DNA of 64,000 nt. Origin: Pseudarthrobacter oxydans (GTDB lineage: Bacteria; Actinomycetota; Actinomycetes; Actinomycetales; Micrococcaceae). The stretch spans positions 17,373 through 81,372 of the forward strand of contig NZ_JABTYH010000020.1 of the NCBI RefSeq assembly GCF_013314975.1, in the 5' to 3' direction. Position 1 is the stretch's first letter, and the number at the start of each line of letters is the position of its first letter. The position numbers were made by a program, and so were the translations under genes. The notes under the pieces are model-generated. The model did not search any database. It was given only the letters and a program-made list of their open reading frames with translations, and was not told where the DNA came from. This document shows positions 1-11,729 of this stretch, in pieces.

Positions 1-1080
1 TTCGACGGCGGCACGCGTGATGGCGCCGCCACGGGTCTTGGGCTTGGTACCCAGCGGGGGGACGCGCTCGAGGCCGTGGACCTCGGTGGACTCGATGATC
101 CGGGCCATGACCTTGACGGTCTCGATGGGATACTTGCCCACGCTGGTCTCGCCGGAGAGCATCACAGCGTCCGCACCGTCGAGGACGGCGTTGGCGCAGT
201 CGGAGGCCTCTGCACGGGTGGGGCGCGGGTTGTCGATCATGGATTCCAGGACCTGGGTTGCCACGATGACCGGCTTGGCCCAGCGGCGGGCCAGTTCGAT
301 GGCGCGCTTCTGGACGATCGGCACTTCCTCCAGGGGAAGCTCAACACCGAGGTCGCCACGGGCCACCATGATGGCATCGAACGCGTCGATGATCTCGGGC
401 AGCTGCTCCACGGCCTGCGGCTTCTCGATCTTGGCGATGACCGGCACGCGGCGGCCTTCCTCGTCCATGATCTCGTGGACGCGGACAATGTCCGAGGCGT
501 CGCGGACGAAGGACAGTGCCACCAGGTCAACACCGCGGCGCATGGCCCAGCGGAGGTCGTCCTCATCCTTTTCGCTCAGCGCGGGCACGTTGACGGCCAC
601 GCCGGGAAGGTTGATGCCCTTGTTGTTGGACACCATGCCGCCAACGGTCACCTCGGCGACCACCTTGACGTCGTCAACGGCAGTGGCACGCAGGGCCACC
701 TTGCCGTCGTCGATCAGCAGGGCGTCGCCCACGTTGACGTCCTCGGTGAGGCTCTTCAGCGTGGTGGAGCAGATGTCCTTGGTGCCGGGAACGTCTTCGG
801 TGGTGATGGTGAAGGTGTCACCAACGGCGAGGGCGTGCGGGCCGTCAACGAAGCGGCCCAGGCGGATCTTGGGACCCTGGAGGTCGGCCATGATGGCCAC
901 GGCCTTGCCCAGGTCCGCGGCTGCCTTGCGGACGTTCTCGTAGGTGTTGTCGTGCACGGAGTAGTCGCCGTGGCTCATGTTCATGCGGGCAACGTCAACA
1001 CCGGCTTCCAGTACCGCGAGTGTGTTTTCGTAGCTGGCGATGGCCGGGCCGAACGTAGCCACAATTTTTGCGCGTCTCAT
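1..1080 (-). CDS. pyk: pyruvate kinase, C-terminus cut by window edge
   Basis: Pyruvate kinase, the last ATP-forming step of glycolysis (phosphoenolpyruvate + ADP to pyruvate + ATP), cytoplasmic. The visible 360 codons begin [13 protein letters not shown] and contain the family landmarks: the N-terminal substrate loop ([12 protein letters not shown]), the inserted B domain, the catalytic lysine/metal segment ([12 protein letters not shown]), [12 protein letters not shown] and [12 protein letters not shown]. The reading frame is open to base 1, so the C-terminal allosteric domain lies outside. Start chosen at the canonical [14 protein letters not shown] box sits 6 nt upstream, so the mRNA may be leaderless or the box may act as a weak ribosome site. 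It follows gltD by 64 nt. Confidence 0.97.
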   Translation of the reverse strand, partial: MRRAKIVATFGPAIASYENTLAVLEAGVDVARMNMSHGDYSVHDNTYENVRKAAADLGKAVAIMADLQGPKIRLGRFVDGPHALAVGDTFTITTEDVPGTKDICSTTLKSLTEDVNVGDALLIDDGKVALRATAVDDVKVVAEVTVGGMVSNNKGINLPGVAVNVPALSEKDEDDLRWAMRRGVDLVALSFVRDASDIVRVHEIMDEEGRRVPVIAKIEKPQAVEQLPEIIDAFDAIMVARGDLGVELPLEEVPIVQKRAIELARRWAKPVIVATQVLESMIDNPRPTRAEASDCANAVLDGADAVMLSGETSVGKYPIETVKVMARIIESTEVHGLERVPPLGTKPKTRGGAITRAAVE

Positions 1081-1086
1081 ATACCT

Positions 1087-1092
1087 ACCCTA
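1087..1092 (-). promoter_or_regulatory. TAGGGT -10-like box just before pyk
   Basis: TAGGGT ends 6 nt before the pyk ATG, which would place transcription start at or next to the start codon. No good -35 is visible (CTTAAC at 16 nt is the nearest). The same bases could serve as a poor Shine-Dalgarno sequence. Confidence 0.3.
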
Positions 1093-1120
1093 TTGGTCTC
1101 TTGCATTGGTTAAGTTGTCA

Positions 1121-1136
1121 CGGAGGTGAACCTCCG
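1121..1136. other. small hairpin between gltD and pyk
   Basis: Perfect 6-bp inverted repeat CGGAGG-tgaa-CCTCCG in the gltD-pyk gap. There is no T-run after it, so it may be only a weak terminator or an mRNA-processing hairpin after gltD. Confidence 0.4.
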
Positions 1137-1144
1137 GTGTATCG

Positions 1145-2602
1145 CTAGAGGACGGCGATGGCGCGGTCCGTCGGGGCCACGGGAGCGGGCAGGATGGTGC
1201 TGCCCATCAGGTACTTGTCCACGGCTGCGGCGGCGGCGCGCCCCTCGGCGATCGCCCACACAATGAGCGACTGGCCGCGGCCGGCGTCACCGGCCACGAA
1301 GACGCCCTCGGTGTTGGTCATGTAGTAGCCGTCGCGGGACACGTTGCCGCGGCCGTCGAATTCGGCCTTGACCTGCTCGGTGATGCCGGCGGGTTCCGCT
1401 CCGGTGAAGCCCAGGGACAGGAACACCAGGTCCGCGGGAATGATCCGCTCCGTTCCGGCCTTGGGCAGGCGCTTGCCGTCAACGAATTCCGTCTCGGCTA
1501 CCTTGACGCCCGTCAGCTTGCCGTCCTCGCCTACGAACTCCACGGTGGAGGCGAGGTACGTGCGCTCACCGCCTTCCTCGTGGGCGCTGGCAACCTCAAA
1601 CAGCGTGGGGAACGTCGGCCACGGCTGGTGGCCGGCGCGCTCCGACGGCGGCTGCTTGCCGATCGCCAGGGTGGTGACCGAGGCTGCACCATGCCGGTGC
1701 GCGGTGCCGAGGCAGTCCGCGCCGGTGTCGCCGCCACCGAGGATCACCACGTGCTTGCCCTGGGCGTGGATCTGGTTTTCGATGGTCTCCCCCGCCACGG
1801 CGCGGTTAGCCGGAACCAGGTAGTCCATGGCGAAGTGGACGCCGTCCAGGTCGCGGCCCGGGATGGGCAGGTCCCTGGGGACGGTTGCGCCGGTGCAGAC
1901 CACCACGGCGTCGTAACGCCGCCGCAGCTGCTCCCAGGTCACGTCGGTACCCACGGCGACGCCAGTCCGGAAGCGGGTGCCTTCCGCCTTCATCTGCTCG
2001 ACGCGGCGGTCCACCTGCTCCTTTTCCATCTTGAAGTCGGGGATGCCGTAGCGGAGCAGGCCGCCGATCTTGTCGTCGCGCTCGTACACGGCCACGGTGT
2101 GGCCCACTCGGGTGAGCTGCTGCGCCACTGCCAGCCCTGCGGGGCCGGAGCCGACGACGGCTACCGTCTTGCCAGTCAGGCGTGCGGGAGGCAGGGGCTC
2201 CACCCAGCCGTTGTCCCAGGCCTCGTCAATGATGGAGACTTCCACCTGCTTGATGGTGACCGCAGGCTGGTTGATCCCCAGGACGCAGGAGGCTTCGCAC
2301 GGTGCCGGGCAGAGACGGCCGGTGAACTCCGGGAAGTTGTTCGTGGCGTGGAGGCGCTCGATGGCTTCCTCGCCCTTGTCCCGCCACGTGAGGTCGTTCC
2401 ACTCGGGAATCAGGTTGCCCAGCGGGCAGCCCTGGTGGCAGAACGGAACGCCGCAGTCCATGCAGCGGCCGGCCTGGGCCTTCAGGGTGCCCTTTTCCTG
2501 CGCCTCGTACACTTCCTTCCAGTCCATGATGCGGACGGGAACGGGACGGCGCGGCTGGGTTTCACGCTGGCGTACTTTCAAAAATCCGCGTGGATCAGCC
2601 AC
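1145..2602 (-). CDS. gltD: glutamate synthase (NADPH) small subunit
   Basis: Beta subunit of NADPH-GOGAT. It passes electrons from NADPH through FAD and Fe-S clusters to the large subunit, where glutamine and 2-oxoglutarate give two glutamates. The 485-aa protein has the expected length. The N-terminal Fe-S cysteines are visible ([14 protein letters not shown] near residues 47-60; CPAPCEASC near 97-105), then a GxGxxG dinucleotide fold ([12 protein letters not shown] near 150) and a second one ([12 protein letters not shown]). The start overlaps the end of gltB by 8 nt, so the two are translationally coupled. Confidence 0.97.
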   Translation of the reverse strand: MADPRGFLKVRQRETQPRRPVPVRIMDWKEVYEAQEKGTLKAQAGRCMDCGVPFCHQGCPLGNLIPEWNDLTWRDKGEEAIERLHATNNFPEFTGRLCPAPCEASCVLGINQPAVTIKQVEVSIIDEAWDNGWVEPLPPARLTGKTVAVVGSGPAGLAVAQQLTRVGHTVAVYERDDKIGGLLRYGIPDFKMEKEQVDRRVEQMKAEGTRFRTGVAVGTDVTWEQLRRRYDAVVVCTGATVPRDLPIPGRDLDGVHFAMDYLVPANRAVAGETIENQIHAQGKHVVILGGGDTGADCLGTAHRHGAASVTTLAIGKQPPSERAGHQPWPTFPTLFEVASAHEEGGERTYLASTVEFVGEDGKLTGVKVAETEFVDGKRLPKAGTERIIPADLVFLSLGFTGAEPAGITEQVKAEFDGRGNVSRDGYYMTNTEGVFVAGDAGRGQSLIVWAIAEGRAAAAAVDKYLMGSTILPAPVAPTDRAIAVL

Positions 2603-5600
2603 CGGTTACCTCCAGGATTCGGGACCACACTTCTTCGCCGTCGGGGTCCAGGCCCTCTTCGATGGCGTCGAGACGGGTCTGCAGTACGGCAGCGTAGTCG
2701 CGCGGCAGCACCTTGGTAATGCGGGCGGCGGTGTCATCGAAGTTTTCGAGGAGGCGCGCCGCCAGCTGGGAATCAGTTTCTTCAACGTGCTTGACCAGCA
2801 GGCCGTGCACAATGTCGCGGTCCTCGGCGTCCAGCTCGCGGAGCTGGAGTTCGCCGGACTGCAGGGCGTCCTTGTTGACGCGGGCAGCGTCCAGGTCAAG
2901 GACGTAGGCGGTTCCGCCGGACATGCCGGCGCCGAAGTTCCGTCCGGTGCGGCCGATGATCAGCGTCTGGCCGCCGGTCATGTACTCACAGCCATGGTCG
3001 CCGATGCCTTCGACGACGGCGGTGGCGCCTGAGTTGCGGACCAGGAAGCGTTCGCCCACCTGGCCGCGCAGGAACATCTCGCCGCTCGTGGCGCCGTAGC
3101 CGATCACGTTGCCGGCGATGACGTTGGTCTCCGCCTTGAACACGTTGGTGCGGTCCGGGCGGACGATGATGCGGCCGCCGGAGAGGCCCTTGCCCACGTA
3201 GTCATTGGAGTCGCCGAACAGCCGCAGGGTGATGCCCGCGGGCAGGAACGCGCCCAGGGACTGGCCGGCGGTGCCGCTCAGGGTGATATCGATGGTGTCC
3301 GTGGCCAGGACATCGGTGCCGAACGTCTTGGTGACGACGTGCCCCAGCATGGTGCCCACAGAACGGTCCGTGTTGATGACGTCCACGGCAATCTTGACCG
3401 GGCTGCGGTCCGTCAGTGCCTCGGTGGACATGGTGATGAGGCGCTGGTCGAAGTGCTTGTCCAGCTCGTGGTTCTGGCCGGTCATGTTCCGCAGCGGGGC
3501 GTCGTCGTCGAACTCCAGCCCGTGCAGGATCGGGTCCAGGTCCAGGCCGTCGGCCTTCCAGTGGTTGACGGCGTCCCGGGCGTCGAGGACCTCGGCGTGG
3601 CCGATTGCCTCCTCGAGGCTGCGGAAGCCGAGCTCGGCCAGGATTTCGCGGACTTCCTCGGCAAGGAACTCGAAGAAGTTGACCACGAATTCCGGCTTGC
3701 CGCTGAAGCGTGCGCGGAGTTCCGGGTTCTGCGTCGCCACGCCCACCGGGCAGGTGTCCAGGTGGCAGACGCGCATCATGATGCAGCCTTCCACCACCAG
3801 CGGGGCGGTGGCGAAGCCGAACTCCTCGCCGCCGAGCAGCGCGGCGATGACCACGTCACGGCCGGTCTTGAGCTGGCCGTCAACCTGCACCACCACACGG
3901 TCGCGCAGGCCGTTGAGCATCAGGGTCTGCTGGGTCTCGGCCAGGCCGAGCTCCCACGGAACACCTGCGTGCTTGAGCGAGTTCAGCGGCGAGGCGCCGG
4001 TTCCGCCGTCATGGCCGGAGACCAGTACGACGTCGGCCTTCGCCTTGGTCACACCGGCGGCAACCGTGCCGATGCCCACCTCGGAGACGAGCTTGACGTG
4101 CACCCGGGCCGAGGGGTTGGCGCGCTTGGCATCGTAGATGAGCTGCGCGAGGTCCTCGATGGAGTAGATGTCGTGGTGCGGGGGCGGGGAAATGAGCCCG
4201 ACGCCGGGCGTCGAGTGCCGCGTCCGGGCCACCCACGGGTAGACCTTCTGCGCCATGAGCTGGCCGCCCTCGCCGGGCTTGGCGCCCTGGGCCATCTTGA
4301 TCTGGATGTCGTCCGCGTTGGTCAGGTACAGGCTGGTGACGCCGAACCGGCCGGACGCGATCTGCTTGACGGCCGAGCGGCGCTTGGGGTCGAGCAGGCG
4401 GTCAACGTCCTCGCCGCCTTCACCGGTGTTGGACTTGCCGCCCAGCTGGTTCATGGCGATGGCCAGCGTCTCGTGGGCCTCCTGGGAGATGGAGCCGTAG
4501 CTCATGGCACCCGTGGAGAACCGCTTGACGATGCTGGAGACAGGCTCCACCTCCTCCAGCGGAACGGGCGGGCGCTCGTTCTTGAACTTGAGGAGGCCAC
4601 GGAGGGTCATCAGGTTCTCGGACTGGTCGTCCACTCCCCTGGTGTACGCCTTGAAGATGTCGTAGCGGCGCTCACGCGTGGCGTGCTGCAGCCGGAACAC
4701 CGTCTCCGGGTTGAACAGGTGGGGCTCGCCGTCACGGCGCCACTGGTACTCGCCGCCACCCAGCAGCGGGCGGTGGGGCTGCTCGATGCCGCCCTCGGGG
4801 TAGGCCATCTGGTGGCGCGCGGAAACCTCCGCGGCGATGACGTCCAGGCCCACGCCGCCAAGCTGCGAGTGGGTGCCGGCGAAGAATTCGTCCACCAGTT
4901 CCTGGCCCAGGCCGAGCGCCTCGAACGTCTGGGCGCCGGTGTAGGACGCCACCGTGGAGATGCCCATCTTGGACATGATCTTCAGGACGCCCTTGCCGAG
5001 GCCCTTGATCAGGTTGTACACGCCGTCCTGCGGGGTGACCCCGGTGACGTCGCCGGCGGCAATCAGCTGCTCCACCGATTCCATGGCCAGGTACGGGTTG
5101 ACGGCGGAGGCGCCGTAGCCGATCAGGACGGCCACATGGTGTGTCTCGCGGACGTCGCCGGCTTCCACCACCAGGGCAGTCTTGGTGCGGTTGGCGCTGC
5201 GCAGCAGGTGGTGGTGCACGGCGCTGACCAGCAGCAGCGACGGGATGGGCGCCCACTGGGCGTTGGAGTCACGGTCGGAGAGCACCACGTACTGCACGCC
5301 GCGGTTGATGGCACCGGACACCTGCTCGCAGATCTCGGTGAGCCGTGCGCGGAGTGCGTTCTCGCCGCCCTCGGGGCGGTAAAGCCCGCGGACCTTCATG
5401 GCCACCTTGTCGCCGTCGGCGTTTTCAATGTTGGCGATCTTGGCGAGCTGGTCGTTGTTGATCACCGGGAACGGCAGCTGGACCTGCGGCTGGCGGACCT
5501 GCTTGGTGTCCAGGAGGTTGCCGTTGGGGCCGATGGCACAGGTCAGGGAGGTGACCAGTTCCTCGCGGATGGCGTCCAGCGGCGGGTTGGTCACCTGCGC

Positions 5601-7208
5601 GAAGGACTGCACGAAGTAGTCGAAGAGCAGGCGGGGGCGCTTGGACAGCACCGCCACGGGAGTGTCCGAGCCCATGGCGCCCAGCGGTTCAGCGCCGGTG
5701 CGTGCCATCGGGCCGAGCAGGATCTTCAGTTCCTCGGTGGTGTAGCCGAAGGTGCGCTGGCGGATGTTCACCGACGCGGCCGTGTGGACCACGTGCTCGC
5801 GCTCGGGGAGCTCGTTGAGGTCGATCAGGTTGTCCTTGACCCACTCCGCCCAGGGGTTGGCGGCGGCGACCTCGGCCTTGACCTCCTCATCGTCGATGAC
5901 GCGGCCGGCTTCGGTGTCCACCAGGAACATCTTGCCCGGGGACACACGGCCCTTCTTGACCACCTTGGAGGCTTCGACGTCGATGACGCCCACCTCGGAG
6001 GCGAAGACGATCAGGCCGTCCTCGGTGATCCAGAAGCGTCCGGGACGCAGGCCGTTGCGGTCCAGCGTGGCGCCCACCAGGCTGCCGTCGGTGAAGGAGA
6101 CGGCGGCGGGGCCGTCCCACGGTTCCATCAGCAGGGAGTGGTACTCGTAGAACGCGCGCCGGGCCGGATCCATGGTGGCGTGGTTTTCCCAGGCCTCGGG
6201 GATCATCATCATGATCGAGTGCGTGATGGGGCGGCCGGACAGCCACAGCAGCTCGGCCACCTCGTCGAAGGACGCGGAGTCCGAGGCGCCCGGGGTGCAG
6301 ATGGGGTACAGCTCTTCCGGGGTGTCGCCCAGCAGCGGGTTGGCCAGCTGCGACTGGCGGGCACGCATCCAGTTCCGGTTGCCCTTGACCGTGTTGATTT
6401 CGCCGTTGTGCGCGATGGTGCGGAACGGCTGGGCCAGCGGCCAGGACGGGAAGGTGTTGGTGGAGAAGCGTGAGTGGACGATTGCCAGCTTGGTCTTGAA
6501 GCGCTTGTCCGAGAGGTCCGGGTAGAACGGCTCCAGCTGGGCGGTGGTGAGCATGCCCTTGTAGACAATGGTGCGCGAGGACAGCGACGGGAAGTAGACG
6601 CCGAACTTGTTCTGGGCCCGCTTGCGGATCCGCCAAGCGCGCGAATCCAGCTCATTGCGGTCCAGTTCCTCGCCGGTGGCGGATGCCAGGAAGGGCTGGG
6701 AGAAGTAGGGCATGCAGGCGCGTGCCATGGCACCGACCAGGTCTGCGACGATGGGCACTTCGCGCCAGCCGAGGACCGTCAGGCCCTCGTCGGCTGCCAG
6801 GCCCTCGATGCCGGCCTTCGCGGCGTCGGCCTCGCGCTGTTCGGCGGGGAGGAAGGCGGTGCCGGCCACGTACTGGCCGGGAGCGGGAAGTTCGAACTCC
6901 GTGACCGCGCGGAAGAATTCGTCCGGGATCTGCATGAGGAGGCCCGCGCCGTCACCGGTGCCCTCGTCCGCGCCCACGGCACCGCGGTGCTCAAGGTTGC
7001 GCAGGGCGGTGAGGGCGGCGTCCACAATGTCATAGCCGGGCTCGCCGCGGAGGGTGGCGATGATCGCAAGACCGCAGGCGTCCTTCTCCTGCTCCGGGTT
7101 GTAGAGCCCGGCCGCCTCCGGCAGGGCTGCGAAGCGCTTGAACGGCGACATGGCAGTCTCAGGCTGGTCCGGTTCTGACCAGCTGGGAGTGTGAAGAGTT
7201 TGGGTCAT
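2595..7208 (-). CDS. gltB: glutamate synthase (NADPH) large subunit
   Basis: Alpha subunit of GOGAT: an N-terminal glutaminase, then FMN/Fe-S synthase domain and a C-terminal beta-helix (GXGXG) domain. I set the start at [10 protein letters not shown] (1537 aa), preceded by AGGAGGAAGG; an upstream in-frame extension of 54 codons has no family features. The mature nucleophile is Cys45 in [10 protein letters not shown], implying a 44-residue propeptide, as in the family. The 3Fe-4S pattern C-x5-C-x4-C is present in [17 protein letters not shown]. Upstream lies a 263-nt non-coding stretch before lgt that should hold the gltBD promoter. Confidence 0.97.
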   Translation of the reverse strand: MTQTLHTPSWSEPDQPETAMSPFKRFAALPEAAGLYNPEQEKDACGLAIIATLRGEPGYDIVDAALTALRNLEHRGAVGADEGTGDGAGLLMQIPDEFFRAVTEFELPAPGQYVAGTAFLPAEQREADAAKAGIEGLAADEGLTVLGWREVPIVADLVGAMARACMPYFSQPFLASATGEELDRNELDSRAWRIRKRAQNKFGVYFPSLSSRTIVYKGMLTTAQLEPFYPDLSDKRFKTKLAIVHSRFSTNTFPSWPLAQPFRTIAHNGEINTVKGNRNWMRARQSQLANPLLGDTPEELYPICTPGASDSASFDEVAELLWLSGRPITHSIMMMIPEAWENHATMDPARRAFYEYHSLLMEPWDGPAAVSFTDGSLVGATLDRNGLRPGRFWITEDGLIVFASEVGVIDVEASKVVKKGRVSPGKMFLVDTEAGRVIDDEEVKAEVAAANPWAEWVKDNLIDLNELPEREHVVHTAASVNIRQRTFGYTTEELKILLGPMARTGAEPLGAMGSDTPVAVLSKRPRLLFDYFVQSFAQVTNPPLDAIREELVTSLTCAIGPNGNLLDTKQVRQPQVQLPFPVINNDQLAKIANIENADGDKVAMKVRGLYRPEGGENALRARLTEICEQVSGAINRGVQYVVLSDRDSNAQWAPIPSLLLVSAVHHHLLRSANRTKTALVVEAGDVRETHHVAVLIGYGASAVNPYLAMESVEQLIAAGDVTGVTPQDGVYNLIKGLGKGVLKIMSKMGISTVASYTGAQTFEALGLGQELVDEFFAGTHSQLGGVGLDVIAAEVSARHQMAYPEGGIEQPHRPLLGGGEYQWRRDGEPHLFNPETVFRLQHATRERRYDIFKAYTRGVDDQSENLMTLRGLLKFKNERPPVPLEEVEPVSSIVKRFSTGAMSYGSISQEAHETLAIAMNQLGGKSNTGEGGEDVDRLLDPKRRSAVKQIASGRFGVTSLYLTNADDIQIKMAQGAKPGEGGQLMAQKVYPWVARTRHSTPGVGLISPPPHHDIYSIEDLAQLIYDAKRANPSARVHVKLVSEVGIGTVAAGVTKAKADVVLVSGHDGGTGASPLNSLKHAGVPWELGLAETQQTLMLNGLRDRVVVQVDGQLKTGRDVVIAALLGGEEFGFATAPLVVEGCIMMRVCHLDTCPVGVATQNPELRARFSGKPEFVVNFFEFLAEEVREILAELGFRSLEEAIGHAEVLDARDAVNHWKADGLDLDPILHGLEFDDDAPLRNMTGQNHELDKHFDQRLITMSTEALTDRSPVKIAVDVINTDRSVGTMLGHVVTKTFGTDVLATDTIDITLSGTAGQSLGAFLPAGITLRLFGDSNDYVGKGLSGGRIIVRPDRTNVFKAETNVIAGNVIGYGATSGEMFLRGQVGERFLVRNSGATAVVEGIGDHGCEYMTGGQTLIIGRTGRNFGAGMSGGTAYVLDLDAARVNKDALQSGELQLRELDAEDRDIVHGLLVKHVEETDSQLAARLLENFDDTAARITKVLPRDYAAVLQTRLDAIEEGLDPDGEEVWSRILEVTGG

Positions 7209-7309
7209 GGGAGACGTCCTTCCTCCTGATCGTGCGTATGGAAGGGACACCGTTGGCCCCACTCGTCGGCGCCGCTCTGATGGGCACAACAAAGTGTTAT
7301 TTACTGGAA

Positions 7310-7338
7310 ATTGTAGGTCAGCATGGCCTGCTGAACTA
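7310..7338 (-). promoter_or_regulatory. possible gltBD promoter
   Basis: TACAAT (7315-7310, minus strand) is a good -10 about 100 nt before the gltB start. The region where a -35 should be (around 7333-7338) only offers TTAGTT at 18 nt. The rest of the 7209-7471 gap shows nothing else I can name; nitrogen control is expected but no regulator box is certain. Confidence 0.35.
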
Positions 7339-7471
7339 ACAGTTACGCAGGCCCCTGCCCCGGGCAACACCGGACAGCAGCTCTATGCTGTCCAGGGTGG
7401 CCCCGCTGCCACGACGCTGTGGTGATTGGGCGCTTCGAGCGGTGGCTCTGCTGCCCTGCCTGGCCCGCGCG

Positions 7472-8626
7472 CTACTTGGTAGCGCCGGCTTCCGGCGCGG
7501 TTCCTGTGGCAGTGCTGCCGGACTTTCCGGCGGCCGTTGCATCCGGTCCGGGCGTTGGGCCCGCCGGTGCAGCCGCGGCCTCTTCCGTTGGCACGGAAGC
7601 ACGCCGGGAACCGTTTTGGTTATCAGGGAGATTATCACGCGATTCACTATCTGAGACAACAGTGTCCGGATCACGGACCTCGTCGCCGGCCGCTGCTGCG
7701 GCCTTCGGACCGTCAGACTTCTCCGGCTCACGGCCCGGCAAGTACACGGTGTCCCGCCCGGTGCGCTTTTTCCTTCCCAGCAGGATGAAGGCCGCCAGGG
7801 CTGCCAGGAAAACGAAGATGCTGGTCCAGACGTTCAGGCGGGTGGTGATGCCGAACAGTTCGATCTGCTCGGCGTCATCTATCCGCATCGCCTCGATCCA
7901 GACCCGGCCCAGTGTGTAGTACATGGCGTAGAGCCAGAAGAGCCTGCTGCGGCGAAAGTTGAACTTCCGGTCCAGTGCGAGCAGGAGGACGACGCCGGCC
8001 AGGTTCCACAGCGATTCGTACAGGAACGTGGGGTGGAACAGCGTGTCCGCCGGAGTTCCGGCCGGAAAGTTGGGGTTGTCGGCGTCGATCTGCAGGGCCC
8101 ACGGCAGGGTGGTGGGGCCGCCGAAGAGTTCCTGGTTGAAGTAGTTGCCCCAGCGGCCGATGGCCTGGGCCAGCAGCAGTCCGGGGGCGGCGGCGTCCAG
8201 GAAGGCGCTGAGCTTGACGCCGCTGCGCCGGCAGCCGATCCAGGCACCCACGACACCCAGCACAACGGCGCCCCAGATGCCGAGTCCGCCGCGCTGGATC
8301 TGCGGGATGAGGGACAGGTCGCCGGTGCCGTCGAATCCGGGACCGAAGTAGGCGTCGGGTGAGGACACCACGTGGTAGAGGCGGCCGCCGATGATGCCGA
8401 AGGGGATGGCCCAGACCACGATGTCCCAGACGCTGCCTTCAGGTGCGCCCCGGCGGGCCCAGCGCACGGAGGTCAGCCAGAGGCCCGCCACGATGCCCGC
8501 CAGGATGCACAGCGCGTAGGCGTGGATGCGCAGCGTTCCCCAGGGAAGGGGAATATCGAACCCGGACCAGTCCGGGCTCGGAATGCTGGCCGGCACCAGG
8601 GCGGCTGCCTGAAGGAGGGTCTGCAT
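7472..8626 (-). CDS. lgt: prolipoprotein diacylglyceryl transferase
   Basis: Membrane enzyme that moves diacylglycerol from phosphatidylglycerol to the lipobox cysteine of lipoprotein precursors, the first step of lipoprotein maturation. The 384-aa protein has the multi-pass hydrophobic core and the Lgt signature GRWGNYFNQELFG near residue 157. About 90 C-terminal residues after the last membrane segment form a charged, Ala/Pro/Gly-rich tail (cytoplasmic by inference), longer than in Gram-negative Lgt but common in actinobacteria. It begins 4 nt after trpA ends and is probably the last gene of the trp transcript. Confidence 0.96.
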   Translation of the reverse strand: MQTLLQAAALVPASIPSPDWSGFDIPLPWGTLRIHAYALCILAGIVAGLWLTSVRWARRGAPEGSVWDIVVWAIPFGIIGGRLYHVVSSPDAYFGPGFDGTGDLSLIPQIQRGGLGIWGAVVLGVVGAWIGCRRSGVKLSAFLDAAAPGLLLAQAIGRWGNYFNQELFGGPTTLPWALQIDADNPNFPAGTPADTLFHPTFLYESLWNLAGVVLLLALDRKFNFRRSRLFWLYAMYYTLGRVWIEAMRIDDAEQIELFGITTRLNVWTSIFVFLAALAAFILLGRKKRTGRDTVYLPGREPEKSDGPKAAAAAGDEVRDPDTVVSDSESRDNLPDNQNGSRRASVPTEEAAAAPAGPTPGPDATAAGKSGSTATGTAPEAGATK

Positions 8627-8630
8627 GGGT

Positions 8631-9455
8631 TTAGGCTTCTTCCTCTGTCAGTCCGGTGCGGCTCAGTCCGGTGCTGAGGTCCTTGGTGAGGGCAGCGACG
8701 GCGTCCACACCGCCGTCGCGGATTGCTGCCACCAGGGCGGTGCCCACGATGACCCCTTCGGCGTAGGCGGCGATCTCGCGGACCTGTCCGGCGTTGGAGA
8801 CGCCAAGGCCCACGCACACCCGCTCGGCGCCGGCGGCGTGTGCTGCGGCCACCACGTCCTTGGCCGCGGTGCTGACGGAGGTCCGGGCGCCGGTGACGCC
8901 CATGATGGACACGGCGTAGACGAAGCCCCGGCTGGCGTCCACCGTCCGCTGCATGCGCTCCGTGGTGGAGGACGGCGCAACCAGGAACACGCGGTCCAGG
9001 CCATACTTGTCGGAGGCTTCCATCCATTCGGCAGCCTCATCCGGAATGAGGTCAGGGGTGATGAGCCCTGCTCCCCCGGCCTCGGCCAGGCGGCGGGAAA
9101 ACTCGTCCACGCCCATCCGGACCACAGGGTTCCAGTAGGTCATAACCAGGACGGCGGCATCGGTCCTGCTGGTGATGCCCTGCACGACGTCGAACACCTG
9201 GCTGACGGAGAAACCCTTGGCCAGCGCCTCGGTGGTGGCGGCCTGGATAACCTGGCCGTCCATCACGGGGTCGGAGTAGGGAATGCCGATCTCGATGAGG
9301 TCGGCACCGTTCTCAGCCAGGGCGATGCCGGCGGCGATGGTCTCCTCGACGCTGGGGTAGCCGGCGGGAAGGTAGCCGATGAGGGCTGCGCGGCCCTCGG
9401 CACGGGCCTTGTCAATGGCGGCCGCTGACTTGCTGGTGGTCTGTGCAGTGGTCAC
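8631..9455 (-). CDS. trpA: tryptophan synthase alpha chain
   Basis: Cleaves indole-3-glycerol phosphate to indole and glyceraldehyde 3-phosphate and feeds indole to TrpB. The GTG start ([10 protein letters not shown], 274 aa) overlaps the trpB stop as GTGA; the open frame continues upstream but only over trpB. Landmarks: the catalytic Glu/Asp region ([20 protein letters not shown]), and the loop/phosphate site [14 protein letters not shown]. The chain closes at EEEA, 4 nt before lgt. Confidence 0.97.
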   Translation of the reverse strand: MTTAQTTSKSAAAIDKARAEGRAALIGYLPAGYPSVEETIAAGIALAENGADLIEIGIPYSDPVMDGQVIQAATTEALAKGFSVSQVFDVVQGITSRTDAAVLVMTYWNPVVRMGVDEFSRRLAEAGGAGLITPDLIPDEAAEWMEASDKYGLDRVFLVAPSSTTERMQRTVDASRGFVYAVSIMGVTGARTSVSTAAKDVVAAAHAAGAERVCVGLGVSNAGQVREIAAYAEGVIVGTALVAAIRDGGVDAVAALTKDLSTGLSRTGLTEEEA

Positions 9456-10792
9456 AGCTGTTCCCCCTCTTTGCCGATTTCCGACTCGGCGGAATCCTTG
9501 TCCAACAGGTTGAACCACTCGGCTGCGGTGGCCACATCCTTGTCCCCGCGGCCCGAAAGGTTCACAATGACGATCTTGTCCTGCGCCGTGCCGCCGCTGG
9601 CCGCGGCTTCGGCGGCGAGGCGCCGGCCCACCTTGATGGCCCCCGCCAGGGCATGGGAGGACTCGATGGCGGGAATGATGCCTTCCGTGCGGCACAGCAG
9701 CCGGAAGGACTCCATGGCCTCGCTGTCCGTGATGGGCTCGTAGCTCACCCGACCGATGTCCGCCAGGTAGGAGTGCTCGGGGCCCACACCGGGGTAGTCG
9801 AGGCCTGCGGAAATCGAGTGCGACTCGATGGTCTGGCCGTCGTCGTCCTGCATGAGGTAGGAACGGGCGCCGTGCAGCACGCCGGGCTTGCCCAGCGTGA
9901 TGGTGGCCGCGTGGCGTCCGGTGTCCACGCCGTCACCGCCGGCTTCGAAGCCGTAGATCTTCACGGACGGATCGTCAAGGAAGCCGTGGAAGATACCGAT
10001 GGCGTTGGAGCCGCCGCCGATGCACGCGCAGACAGCGTCGGGGAGCCGGCCTTCCTGCTCGAGGATCTGGGCGCGGGCTTCCTCGCCGATGACTTCGTGG
10101 AAGTACCGGACCATGGCCGGGAACGGGTGGGCCCCGGCTGCGGTGCCCAGGAGGTAGTGGGTGTTGTCCACGTTGGCCACCCAGTCGCGCAGGGCGTCGT
10201 TGATGGCGTCCTTGAGGGTCTGCGATCCGCTGGTCACGGGGATCACGGTGGCGCCAAGGAGTTCCATGCGGGCAACGTTCAGCGCCTGGCGGCGGCAGTC
10301 CTCGGCACCCATGTACACCACGCATTCGAGCCCCATGAGGGCAGCGGCGGTGGCGCTGGCCACGCCGTGCTGGCCTGCGCCGGTCTCGGCGATGACGCGG
10401 GTCTTGCCCATCCTCTTGGCGAGCAGCGCCTGGCCGAGGACGTTGTTGATCTTGTGCGATCCGGTGTGGTTGAGGTCCTCGCGCTTGAGGAAGATGCGCA
10501 CGCCCCCGGCATGCTGGGAGAAGCGCTTGGCTTCGGTCAGGAGCGACGGCCGGCCGGAGTAGTTCTTGTTCAGGTCGGCGATCTGGGCCCGGAATTCGGG
10601 ATCTTCCTTGGCCTTGTTGAAGGTTTCCTCGAGTTCGTCCAGCGCGGCGATCAGGGATTCCGGCATCCACCGTCCGCCGTAGCTTCCGAAATAGGGTCCC
10701 GGGGCGTGCTTGAGGGAGCCTCCCTGCAGGAATGCTTCGGCGGCATTGTTGTCAGTATCGTTGTCGGCGTTGCCGGAGGGTGCTTCAGCCAT
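9452..10792 (-). CDS. trpB: tryptophan synthase beta chain
   Basis: PLP enzyme condensing indole with serine to make tryptophan. The 446-aa protein contains the PLP lysine in [13 protein letters not shown], the catalytic Glu segment ETGAGQHG and the phosphate-binding glycines GGGSNAIG. It is preceded by a 115-nt gap from trpC containing two GC-rich hairpins and followed by a GTGA overlap with trpA. The N-terminal ~20 residues (N/D-rich) precede the conserved [14 protein letters not shown]. Confidence 0.97.
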   Translation of the reverse strand: MAEAPSGNADNDTDNNAAEAFLQGGSLKHAPGPYFGSYGGRWMPESLIAALDELEETFNKAKEDPEFRAQIADLNKNYSGRPSLLTEAKRFSQHAGGVRIFLKREDLNHTGSHKINNVLGQALLAKRMGKTRVIAETGAGQHGVASATAAALMGLECVVYMGAEDCRRQALNVARMELLGATVIPVTSGSQTLKDAINDALRDWVANVDNTHYLLGTAAGAHPFPAMVRYFHEVIGEEARAQILEQEGRLPDAVCACIGGGSNAIGIFHGFLDDPSVKIYGFEAGGDGVDTGRHAATITLGKPGVLHGARSYLMQDDDGQTIESHSISAGLDYPGVGPEHSYLADIGRVSYEPITDSEAMESFRLLCRTEGIIPAIESSHALAGAIKVGRRLAAEAAASGGTAQDKIVIVNLSGRGDKDVATAAEWFNLLDKDSAESEIGKEGEQL

Positions 10793-10842
10793 CAGTCCCG
10801 TCCTCTTCCAGTTGGATGTTTCTCAAAGTGTGGTTCCTGCGG

Positions 10843-10880
10843 GCCGGCCGGGCAGGACCGGCCGGCGGGGCACAGCCCCG
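10843..10880. other. two consecutive hairpins between trpC and trpB
   Basis: A 9-bp inverted repeat (10843-10851 with 10858-10866) is followed directly by CGGGGC-aca-GCCCCG. Neither is followed by a T-run. They may attenuate or process the trp message between trpC and trpB. Confidence 0.4.
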
Positions 10881-10907
10881 CCTTCTGCTCCTGCACCTTT
10901 GTGTGCG

Positions 10908-11729
10908 TCAGCCGCGGGCGGCAATGGCGGCGGCGCCTGCCGCCTTGAACTCGGCGATCCGCTCCTGCGGTGTCGAGTGGCTCACCAGGGCCTCGCCGAC
11001 GAGGACGGCGTTGGCGCCGCTGGCGGCGTAGTGCGTGACGTCGTCGGCGTCCCGTACGCCGGACTCGGCAACCACCACTGCCCCGGCCGGGATCTGCCCT
11101 GCCAGCGAGGCGAAAACGGAACGGTCGACGTCGAGCGTCTTCAGGTTCCGTACGTTGACGCCGATGATGCGCGCCTGCGCGGCAACGGCCCGCTCGATCT
11201 CCTCTTCGGTGTGCGTTTCCACCAGCACGTTCATGCCAAGTTCGCGGCTGAGGGCGCTGAACTCGGCGAGCTGGGCGTCGGAGAGCGCGGCAACGATGAG
11301 GAGGATCAGGTCCGCGCCGTGGGCGCGGGCTTCCCAGATCTGGTACTCGTCAAGCGTGAAGTCCTTCCGCAGGAGCGGAACGTCGACGGCGGCCCGCACG
11401 GCGTCGAGGTCCGCGAGGGACCCGCTGAAGCGGCGCTGCTCGGTGAGGACACTGATGACGGAGGCACCGCCGTCGGCATACTGCCTGGCGAGGGACGCGG
11501 GGTCCCCGATAGCGGCGAGGTCCCCCTTGGAGGGGCTGCGGCGTTTGATTTCCGCGATGACTTTGAGCTCAGCCCGGGAGGGCGAAGGGCCGCCGAGCGC
11601 TGCCCAGGCGTCGCGGGCAGGTGCCGCGGCCTGCGCCAGGTCCTTCAGTTCAGCCAGTGAAACAAGCTGTTTCCGGGCCTCCATATCCTCCCTGACACCG
11701 GCGTTGATGTCATCGAGAACAGTGGACAT
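10908..11729 (-). CDS. trpC: indole-3-glycerol phosphate synthase
   Basis: Closes the ring of carboxyphenylamino-deoxyribulose phosphate to indole-3-glycerol phosphate. The 273-aa TIM-barrel protein shows the catalytic lysine motif EIKRRSPSKGDL, LLRKDFTLDEYQI, GVNVRNLKTLDVD and VAESGVRDADDV. No trpF is present here; in actinobacteria PriA (not in the window) covers that step. Its ATG overlaps the stop of the upstream small membrane gene by 1 nt (TGATG). Confidence 0.97.
   Translation of the reverse strand: MSTVLDDINAGVREDMEARKQLVSLAELKDLAQAAAPARDAWAALGGPSPSRAELKVIAEIKRRSPSKGDLAAIGDPASLARQYADGGASVISVLTEQRRFSGSLADLDAVRAAVDVPLLRKDFTLDEYQIWEARAHGADLILLIVAALSDAQLAEFSALSRELGMNVLVETHTEEEIERAVAAQARIIGVNVRNLKTLDVDRSVFASLAGQIPAGAVVVAESGVRDADDVTHYAASGANAVLVGEALVSHSTPQERIAEFKAAGAAAIAARG

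Noticed and set aside
3339..6473. A 1044-codon open frame on the plus strand
   Set aside because: It lies entirely inside gltB on the opposite strand; such long antisense frames are common in GC-rich DNA and its His/Asp/Val/Gly-heavy translation has no protein features.
7310..7338. GlnR or AmtR box at gltB
   Set aside because: GTAAC occurs nearby, but spacing and the second half do not fit either regulator's consensus well enough to claim.
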